Source: Ceratothoa steindachneri (lineage: Eukaryota; Arthropoda; Malacostraca; Isopoda; Cymothoidae). From it: a stretch of DNA of 64,000 nt. This document shows, piece after piece, positions 56,801 through 64,000 of the stretch. Under the pieces are notes generated by a model. The model was not told where the DNA came from, searched no databases, and saw only the letters and a list, made by a program, of their open reading frames with translations. Numbering within the stretch: the stretch's first letter is position 1; each line of letters starts with the position of its first letter. The stretch spans positions 53,822,534-53,886,533 of the forward strand of contig OZ018330.1 in the NCBI GenBank assembly GCA_963969495.1, given 5' to 3'. A program made the translations under genes and the position numbers.

Positions 56801-59135
56801 TTGCCTGAAAACCCGCCCCGGTAGTGCTGGGAGTGGGCATAGTGGTTTGCATTTCGTGAAAAGACTAATTTCTCTGTCCCAGTCGAGGCGTTTAGGTCGG
56901 TGGATGAGACTGTATAGTTCTCCGGCAACCTCTTTATTCTGTGCCTAACTACTATTCTTAAAACGTCTAGTCGTTTTGCACGCTGTCCGCTTTTTTGGTG
57001 GTCGACTGGTTGTGAGACGAACCTGAGACAGAAACGATATACTTACATGCGCTATAAGCGCCGCTCGAACGATTTTACTCTCGGTGAATTTCGACAATCT
57101 AGGGCTAGGTTCCTGTATCTTTAGAAGTACGCTTGCCGCTCTTCATAGCGGCCATACGTGTCTTCACTTAATGGGAAGACCACTCTTGCAGAGTAGTGAG
57201 AACGAGTCAAAAGGATTCGGGCCAAGTTCTAACAGGAGTCCTTCTCGTTTTCTACGAGAACGAGACCGCAATCTTGTTCTCGTCGAGAACGAGAGGGAGA
57301 GTCTTTCAGAGACCGCTTTCTCCACATTCTCTAGCCAAGAGGCTGCTCCTCCAGTATTCAAAGTACGTCGTGATGTCGCTGAAGAACGCCCACTAGACCT
57401 TACTTCCAGAGGCGGATAACTCTTCAACGACTCTCTCATTATGTGCGTCTATCGCCTATAGTCCGGAGGATGTCCCGTATACTATGTTGGGGCACCTGAG
57501 TGAGCGAGGCATCGCATTTCTGCTATATTTTTTCAACAGGACCTGGACACAGGCTATCCTCTAGACTCCTGGCAAATGGCTATTGTGGTTGTTTTTTCGC
57601 AAACCGGGGAGAAATAACTCCACCCGACCGATTTTCATACAATTTATCTAACCTTCTGCATGTACAAGTTGATGAAGAAATTGGTAAACGTTAGATAAGC
57701 TCTCTCCTGGACAGCGGTTTCCAGGCCGCACTGTGCGGCCTCCGCAAGTCCCACTCCACGTCGGATGCTCTGCGGAGACTGAAAAATAGTATTTGCGAGG
57801 CTTTCTCTCGTAGACAGCAACACGCCAGGGTGTCTTTCGATCTGGTGAAGGCCTATAATACCACATGGCGATACGATATCTTGGTGACCCTCCACAATAT
57901 GAGGTCGAGAAGACACCTCCCAATTTTTATTTCTGTGAGATCGTTGATTCCGGATTCGGATGTTCTGCCGGAAGATGTTCTCGTTATGTTCTACGTAGAC
58001 AAACTTTAGATCTCTTTTGTTGCGGACCACATGTCAACTTTATCGTCGACTCCAACAGACATGGAACCGCATCACTCACTATTCCGAAACGCACAGGTTT
58101 CGGTTTCCATATGCAAAACTAAGGTAGTGCACTTCTGTCACCATCCACGTCTCCACACTGACTAAGACTTGTTCTTAAACAGTGTTCGCTTGGAAGTGGT
58201 GGATTTGCACTGTTTTCTTGGCCTTGTTTTGACTAATGCTTCACCTGAGATCCCCCATATTTGCAGCCTTAGGGTCTCTCACTCTACCTATGGACATTCG
58301 TCGTTAGGTAACATTCAACACTTGCTTTACTTTTCTCCCGATCATTTGTTCGTTAAAAACTTGACCACAGATGCGAGTTTTACGCCTCCTCACTATGGCG
58401 TTTATTGTGGAAAGTGAATTTTATTCAACACATAGGTCTCCATCTGGTGACTGGTGCCTGCTGCACGTATCCCATTGAGAACCTACTTTTCCATGCCAGT
58501 GAGATGTAACCTACTCTACAGCTTACATAGTGGCAAAGAGGCCACGAGGACTGAACGACCAGACCAGCGTTTCTCTCTTCTTCACGCTGACTACATGGCA
58601 GGAATCATGTCAGCCATCCGGACTGTCTGGCAAAGAAGATGGGAGAGGGCTTCAGGCAACTCTCTATCGTCTTCGAATTGGGCACACTTGCGGGACGTAC
58701 CGCCATTAGATCGAGCCCCCCCCCCCTCCCCTCTGCACCTTACTACGGCCACTGCATTGTCACCCAGAATGTCCGGCACATTCTTGTTGAATATCCCAGT
58801 CTGGGGGATCTTCAAGCACGTTATCTGTCCCAGTACCAGGATGAGCGGGGTCGCTATCGCTTGTCCCTTGTACTCGAGACGATTCCTGCACATATAATCG
58901 CGGTCTATTTGATTTCTTGGAGGAGGCCGGTGCTTTTCATTTTATTCGACTATCTTTGGTGTTGGTTGCATTCTCCTCCGCCGGAGAGAGGCGAGCCTTC
59001 CCCTGAGGCTGGAACGTGCTTCCTTCTTGTTTTTGTTTTGTTTCTTGGTTTGTTTTGTTTGGTTTTTGTAGGCGATTTATGCCTTTGGTGCCCGTTGCCA
59101 GGTGGGTGCTTTTGGAAAAATATTTTTTTAAGTTG
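53802..59135 (+). mobile_element. Second copy of the I/jockey-like LINE, heavily decayed
   Basis: Opposite orientation to 9,167-16,085. The 5' end CCCCGTAAG, then GCAGTGCTGACGGGACTCGAC and CAACTCAGCCTCTT, matches the first copy's leader. ORF1 remnants: a lysine-rich stretch at 55,145-55,170, and knuckles CVNCGEAHPASSNQC, EKEILAFQATERISFREAKD and LVLAHPTLPEKSYG (55,450-55,615). ORF2 remnants: endonuclease-like pieces at 56,590-56,780, RT motif A as FDLVKAYNTTWRYDIL (57,840), the YxDD box mutated to YVDK (57,992-58,003), and the C-terminal IVTQNVRHILVEYPSLGDLQ then ARYLSQYQDERGRYRLSLVL (58,756-58,880). At 5.3 kb it is shorter than the first copy. Dead; lies in the MFSD6 intron in sense orientation. 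Confidence 0.85.
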
Positions 59136-59477
59136 GCTGTTTGAAGGTTTTCATACCCTTTAAAAGCGGTATTTGGACCCTTATTGGAGTTGCCAAGTCA
59201 TAATTTTTCATTATTTTCATGTTGGAAGATGAGGGAAAAACCGTAGTTTAAGGATTAATAACGAAACCAGATTAACCTTTTGGCAAATTGATTTCATGTG
59301 GGATCCCCCGGGTTCAGTTTCCACACCCTGGTTCCAGGAGATTTGTGTAATTTATTTGTCTATGGGTTAGAAAGGAGGAGAAATACTGCCGGTCTGTGGC
59401 CCGCGAACGGATTTTAACTATACTATATATCGCTCAAAATCATTCAAGAATTTTAGTTCTAACTCCTCAAAGTCGTC
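59136..59477. other. No gene recognised; intron sequence
   Basis: Short AT-rich stretch between the LINE tail and a SINE head, with no coding support. Confidence 0.5.
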
Positions 59478-59620
59478 GTTAGCCTGGTGGATAAGGCGGT
59501 AGACCTCTAACTCCAAGGTATCGAGTTCAACCCCGGCGAGAACGGACACAAACCTTCAGCGTATAAAGGAAGGTAGTCGTATTTTTGCGGACACGATAAA
59601 CTTGCTATTGGGGTTTGGTA
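59478..59620 (+). mobile_element. tRNA-derived SINE copy
   Basis: Plus-strand head GTTAGCCTGGTGGATAAGGC (A box) and GGTATCGAGTTCAACCCCGG (B box) spaced as in a tRNA gene, followed by ACGGACACAAACCTTCAGCG and GGAAGGTAGTCGTATTT, shared with the minus-strand copy at 53,440-53,650. The head could be mistaken for a tRNA, but I see no acceptor-stem pairing or clean anticodon arm. Confidence 0.75.
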
Positions 59621-60015
59621 GCTCATTAGATACGTCATCACGCACATAGTCAATCGCAATACCGTTGTCGTTCATTCACTCGTCTTTACACACACAACAT
59701 ATTCACTCTTCCGTCTTGGAACCTCCCGAATGGGTATCTATACTCACACATCTTTGACGTTGAAGAGGTTAATACAGACCCGTACCGCGAAGGCTCTCTG
59801 CTCGTTTGGTTGGTGCACCTTCCCTCTCAACTAGGACCTGCCTCTATTGCCCGCGGTCTTGCCAGCGATTGTTATTTTGATCTTTATGCGAATTTCATTA
59901 TCTGGTCGGATGATCTAGAGGATTGAATAGAGACCGATAATGGATTCAAATTTGAACTGACCACTTTGTTCTTTGTATCATCCCGCGTGTGATCTTGGGT
60001 TTATCTAACCGCCAG
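59621..60015. other. Intron end before exon d; no gene recognised
   Basis: Mixed sequence up to the acceptor of exon d. No coding frame supported. Confidence 0.5.
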
Positions 60016-60243
60016 GTCCTGGGTTACCTGGGTGACGATGCGGACCAGTATGGGAGCCAGCGCATGTTCGGTTCCCTGGGTTGGGGTCTGGCCATGTTCT
60101 TCGTCGGGATCGCCCTCGACCACTCCACCGTCTTCCCTACTCACTACTGCGGTGCTAAAGAGCAGGAGAGGAACTACACCACCTGCTTCTTCATCTTCAT
60201 CGTCCTGATGGGCTGCGCGCTTCTCACCGCCACGCAGTTCAAA
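60016..60243 (+). CDS. MFSD6: MFSD6-like transporter, core exon (d)
   Basis: The acceptor ATCTAACCGCCAG precedes a 228-nt, 76-codon phase-0 exon ending CAGTTCAAA at donor GTAAGG. It reads VLGYLGDDADQYGSQRMFGS, LGWGLAMFFVGIALDHSTVF, a Cys/Asn-containing loop with NYTTC, then FFIFIVLMGCALLTATQFK. The LGYLG...YGxQRMFGSLGWGLAMFFVGIALD stretch is diagnostic of MFSD6, where the transporter core has LQYLG...YGxQRMxGSLGWGLAMLSVGI. It contains two transmembrane helices and one N-glycosylation sequon (NYT) between them. The gene must continue beyond the donor; no further exon was recognised up to 64,000. Confidence 0.95.
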
Positions 60244-60364
60244 GTAAGGACCCATAGCCATTGTTCATGCCATTTGTTCCTGCGAGTTCGTGTCGTCGTA
60301 AACCTTTCTAATTTGTGGTCGTGATTTACTGTGACTTGGATTTGTTTGAATTATTATTGTTCGG

Positions 60365-60775
60365 GTAGTTTCTTCGTAATGTGCTAAGCCTACCGAATCC
60401 TTGTTCTAGCGATCTGTTGGTAATGTAGTAGGCCTTCCAAATCCTTATTGGAGGACTATGTTCGTAACGTAGCGACCCTTGAAAATTCTTGTTTGTGTAA
60501 CTTGTTTGTAATATAGGAAGACCCAAATCTTTCCTCGTTCGTAGTGTCAAAAAGATAACAAGATTCACACCCCCGTTACGCAATTTGTTAATCTGTTCTT
60601 AATGTATTAAGATCCATGAATTCTTGTTCAGTCAGTTTGTTTTTAAGTGCTAAGCTTCCTAAATCCTTGTTTTTAGCATTTGTTCGTGATTTAGGAAGCG
60701 CCCCAATGCTATTTCGAGCAATTTGTTCCCATTGGAGCAAACTTCCCATAGCGTTGTTCGTAATCTTTAGTGTAT
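60365..60775. repeat. 44-bp minisatellite, about 8 degenerate copies
   Basis: TTCGTAATGT-like blocks recur at 60,373, 60,417, 60,461 and 60,505, then after a shortened unit at 60,538, 60,596, 60,640, 60,683 and near 60,757, mostly 44 bases apart. Each unit also has a version of AAGCCTTCCAAATCCTTGTT. It starts about 120 bases after the exon d donor. Confidence 0.88.
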
Positions 60776-61149
60776 TTTTATGTTGTTTTTCAATGGTATA
60801 AATTAGTGTATTTGGACATAGATTTTGATAGAAAGTTAAAATTCAATGATTTAAGTTATAAACTAACTTGATCTGAACAAGTTCGTTTTGACCCATATTA
60901 TTCCCCACTCCCCCTTCATCGCAAAGGCTGATTTATTGCTGAATGGAGCCATACCCAAGAGAATTACCCGTCCTCCAGAGATGTAATGCACCAAATAGTC
61001 TCCTCTTATGACTTATTTTGTTTCTCCGCTAAGATTTTTACGGACAATTTTTCAAAACATTTGATTTTTTATTTTATTTTTAATAATAATAATAATCAAT
61101 TAAAACTTGCCCCGTATAGCTTAAATGCGTGATTTATTGCTCTGTTCAT
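60776..61149. other. No gene recognised
   Basis: AT-rich intron sequence with a short AAT run (61,083-61,097). Confidence 0.5.
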
Positions 61150-61710
61150 AAGAAAAAAGTGTACAAAGAATACATATTAAACACAAAGAAGAATGAAGAT
61201 GGAACACAAAAATTATATGCGGGGAGCACATATCGAACATAAAATATAAAGGAAGACCACAAAAAAATGTACACTGAGTACAGATCGAACATAAAAGAAA
61301 AAGGTAGAGCACAAAAAAGGATTTACACAACACAGATCGAACATAAAAGAAAAGATATAGCACAAAAAAGGATGTACACTGAGCAAAGACAGAAAATGAA
61401 AGAAAAGCTGAGCAAAGATCGAAAGTAAATAAAGATGTAGAGAGCAATTATCGAAGACAAAAATAAATACAGAGTGATCAAATATTGAGCATAAAAAACA
61501 ATGAAGGATAGCACATATTTAATACAAAAGTTATATACAGCGAGCACATATCGAACATAGAACAGAGAGAGAGAGAGAAAGTTATATTGAATGCAATAAA
61601 GGATGTACACTAAAGATATATAGAACTTAAAAGGATGTATTTATCTTGGGCATATATCGAGCATTAAATAAGGATGTGCATGAGACATTTATGGACACAA
61701 AAAACGAGCT
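61150..61710. repeat. About 52-bp degenerate minisatellite
   Basis: Units containing CAGATCGAACATAAAAGAAA and AGCACAAAAAAGGATGTACA recur, with CAGATCGAAC at 61,281 and 61,333 (52 bases apart), and more diverged copies on either side. The purine-rich repeat leaves long open frames on the minus strand that are not genes. Confidence 0.85.
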
Positions 61711-62237
61711 CAGCCGACTTATTAATACTTTGCAGAGAGAGTACAAGGAAAGAGTCGAACAAAGTCTTTTAGTAAATTGGTTTTAATACATAATTCATTT
61801 GTTCCTTCTACTCATCACTATGACACCAATATATCGTACTTGACTCTTGAGTTTGCATATTGAAATAAATATATTTTTTTAAATGGATATTTTTATGGTA
61901 TATCTGAAGCATCATTCATAAGATTTTCATTTTACACATTCACTACGTAATGGAAAATTCAAGCTAGCGCCTTAGGCTGATGGGACAGTGGCTTAAAATC
62001 GAAGGACCGAATTTTCTCTAAACACTTTTAATGAGTGACAATCGTAGTAGTCATTATGCTAATCATTTGAGTCTGGCCAAAGCATTGGTACCACAAAAAG
62101 ACATACCTTATAGACTTTAGTGGCGCATTGCTAAGTGAAATAGGATTGACAATGAAGCCTCACAGATGAGTGCCATATAAATCCTATGAGGGCTTGAAAT
62201 GGGCAGGCACATAATATATGTACAGGCAAGTAATTTA
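61711..62237. other. No gene recognised
   Basis: AT-rich, without coding or repeat support. Confidence 0.5.
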
Positions 62238-62370
62238 AGATATATAACATTTTTGTCATGTAAATAATAATAATATACAACATTTGATAATGTAAATAAT
62301 AATATATACACATTTTGCCAGATAAATAATAATATACAATATTTTATCATGTAAACAATAATATATACTG
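62238..62370. repeat. Short AT-rich tandem repeat, period about 36 bp
   Basis: Three to four diverged units of the form ATGTAAATAATAATATACA followed by CATTTT or CATTTG. Confidence 0.75.
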
Positions 62371-63078
62371 TTCTTGTAAAGGGCGTTAGGCAAAACGAAT
62401 TTTTCACACGCATACGTGCTCACACACTTACATACTCACACGCATAGACACTTACACTCGTCTTGTGATATCTGCCGAGACCCTTTTCATCAAGGTTCTG
62501 GGAAAGGCACAGCTGTACTAGCTAACGTCAACCAGGTGCAGTCATTGACACCGCGCTAAAGACAGGAAAGATGCGGACCTTATTTAATATCAAAGAGCTG
62601 CGAAACACAAAATCTTATTCTCTAAATTTGAGAAAGATTTTCTCTATCCCTGTGCACACACAAATAAACATTCAGTAAAGTAATCTCCTCTCAAACCATG
62701 GCATTGGCCAACAGCGGGCCACGTCCATTGTTTTCGATACATTATATACAGCTCTGGGAAGAACCTAGAGAAAAGAAAAGGGTAAAAGGTCAGACAGTCA
62801 GGTAGTCAGTCAAGGATAGTCAGAATAGTCTTAAACATTAGTAGGCCTGCCTAAAATACCCGACACAAGTTCAATCAAATTCTTTGTACCTAAGCCTACC
62901 AAGTCATCTGCCCAATATAGAGTCCTTGAATCCGCCTTCCGAGATTACTTTTCCTGCGGGTAATCTAACCGGCCCTTTACCCAGCCTACTTCACTAAAAC
63001 CAAGCGAGAAGATAATCTCCCCCAAAATTTCAGTCAGCCCAAGGTCAGCGTCCAGTAACCGAATACCCCAATAGCTCT
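62371..63078. other. No gene recognised
   Basis: Mixed-composition intron sequence. Some short CA-rich and GTCAG-rich stretches (62,400-62,440; 62,790-62,825) but no named element. Confidence 0.5.
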
Positions 63079-63079
63079 A

Positions 63080-63140
63080 TGTCGAAGTTAAGGAACATTG
63101 GGAAAGGTTAGTACTCGGATGGGAAACCGCTGAGTCGACC
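63080..63140 (+). pseudogene. 5S rRNA-derived fragment
   Basis: GTCGAAGTTAAGGAACATTG, then GGTTAGTACTCGGATGGG and ACCGC, corresponds to the internal control region and second half of 5S rRNA (A-box CGAAGTTAAGCAAC, then GGTTAGTAC and C-box GGATGGG-GACCGC), with a few substitutions and deletions. The first 50 bases of 5S are not recognisable just upstream. It is either a 5S pseudogene or the head of a 5S-derived SINE (SINE3 type); the polymerase III promoter boxes are mostly intact. Confidence 0.78.
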
Positions 63141-63397
63141 TCCACCGGTAAACATTTAGCTAGCGTCTTCTGGTGAACATAACTGGTAACCAATAACTTA
63201 TAGACCAACTACCAGCCCATAACCTGGTGACATTGAACCTGTCATTAAACATTTACCGCGCATCCATTCAAGTGAGTATTATCACATGGGAACATTTATA
63301 AGCCATATAAACACGTATACATTATAAAAAAGAAAAATAATAACAATGCCTTCCTTAAGTTGGAAAAATATTAACAGATGGTGCGGTTAGTATAAAG

Positions 63398-64000
63398 CAG
63401 TGGTTCCCAAAGTGGGCGGTACCGCCCCCCTGGGGACGGTGGAAAGATCTGGGGGGGGCGGTGAGGAAGAAGGGGGCGGTAGGGAGGCGGCAGTCCGAAG
63501 TCGAAGTCAGAAGTTCGAACGTTTGTTTGACGATTTGTACACAACACGTGCAGCAGGACGAGTCAGTGGACGACGCATCAGGGTCCGGTTACCGCACGCC
63601 GCTCTGGCCCATTCAGGTCCGACAGCATAGACTACAAAAGCCAAAGCTCAGGTTTGTAATTTCAAGCTTGTAATGTTCAGAATTTTATCTTATAATAAAA
63701 ACCGCATCCTGGCGGTCAACATCATCTTGAGTTCAAGTCAACATGAAATTGGGGACTCGCCAGAACGCGCCGTGTTGTGTTGTGTTGAGCTGGTTAGGGT
63801 GGTGCATTCACTGATATATATTGTTACGAATGTATATGACTTTGTACCTGTGTGTGCATGTGTTTGTGTGTGTGTGTGCATATATGCGTGTTCGCGCGTG
63901 TGTCCTTGTGTGGGTGATCACGTCCGCCACCATTTTCTGTGAGTAAATGGAAGAAAATGAATACGTGAGAGGGTAAACTTGCTTTTTATACCTTCAATGT
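63398..64000 (+). mobile_element. Left end of a hAT element, running off the window
   Basis: CAGTGGTTCCCAAAGTGGGC then GGTACCGCCCCCCTGGGG is the typical terminus of ZBED-type hAT elements, including the GGGCGGTACCGCCC sub-terminal palindrome. The preceding 8 bases GTATAAAG (63,390-63,397) are the candidate target duplication. No right end or transposase frame is seen before the window ends, so the right limit is unknown. Confidence 0.8.
63847..63905. repeat. TG-rich microsatellite
   Basis: TGTGTGTGCATGTG-type repeat with interruptions, inside the terminal hAT element or just beyond it. Confidence 0.85.

Noticed and set aside
59480..59550. Functional tRNA gene
   Set aside because: A and B boxes are present but a full cloverleaf with acceptor stem is not evident, and the downstream body is shared with another SINE copy.
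61121..61610. Cys/Phe-rich minus-strand open frames
   Set aside because: They are by-products of a 52-bp purine-rich minisatellite read on its complement.

Overview
This is eukaryotic nuclear DNA, most likely from an arthropod and probably a crustacean with a large, transposon-rich genome. That placement is inference. It rests on spliced coding exons, nine long (TA)n tracts, CCTAA-rich patches like the arthropod telomere repeat, abundant Penelope-like elements with GIY-YIG endonucleases, and many Tc1/mariner, hAT, piggyBac and non-LTR relics. No bacterial gene structure, CRISPR array or operon is present.

The only recognisable host gene is on the + strand: four exons of an MFSD6-type major facilitator superfamily membrane protein, at 37,913-38,057, 51,167-51,436, 53,018-53,176 and 60,016-60,243. 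All four have canonical splice sites and join in one frame (phase-0 introns between them). The intron before the first is phase 2, so N-terminal exons lie further left. The last ends at a donor, so C-terminal exons lie beyond the window or were not found. The introns (13.1, 1.6, 6.8 and at least 3.7 kb) are filled with mobile elements.

1-6,950: degenerate AT-rich repeats, a (TA)n tract, a LINE scrap, a broken Penelope-like element and a decayed hAT (ZBED5-like) transposase gene. 6,951-16,865: a 26-bp satellite array split by a 6.9-kb LINE (9,167-16,085, minus strand) flanked by a 15-bp target duplication. 16,866-21,440: mariner, Tc1 and hAT relics; one hAT element has a perfect 8-bp target duplication. 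21,500-29,100: a Tc1 copy split by a jockey/CR1-type LINE with 93-bp repeats upstream of its coding region, then a 1.56-kb composite inverted repeat containing two (TA)n tracts. 29,300-33,450: a piggyBac pseudogene and three Penelope-like pieces in alternating orientations around (TA)n tracts. 34,417-35,347: an internally deleted mariner with intact ends.

38,058-60,015 are MFSD6 introns. They hold an RTE-like LINE, two Tc1-type relics, a compact non-autonomous LTR element (47,382-48,741) with primer-binding site, polypurine tract and 5-bp target duplication, three related tRNA-derived SINE pieces, a hAT-type MITE, and a second, more decayed copy of the 9-16 kb LINE in the opposite orientation (53,802-59,135). 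60,365-64,000: three minisatellites, a 5S rRNA-derived fragment and the start of another hAT element.

No transposon gene here looks intact. I found no convincing new biochemical system. The most interesting structures are the recurring Penelope/(TA)n association, the LINE-in-satellite insertion, the TRIM-like LTR element and the nested inverted repeats.
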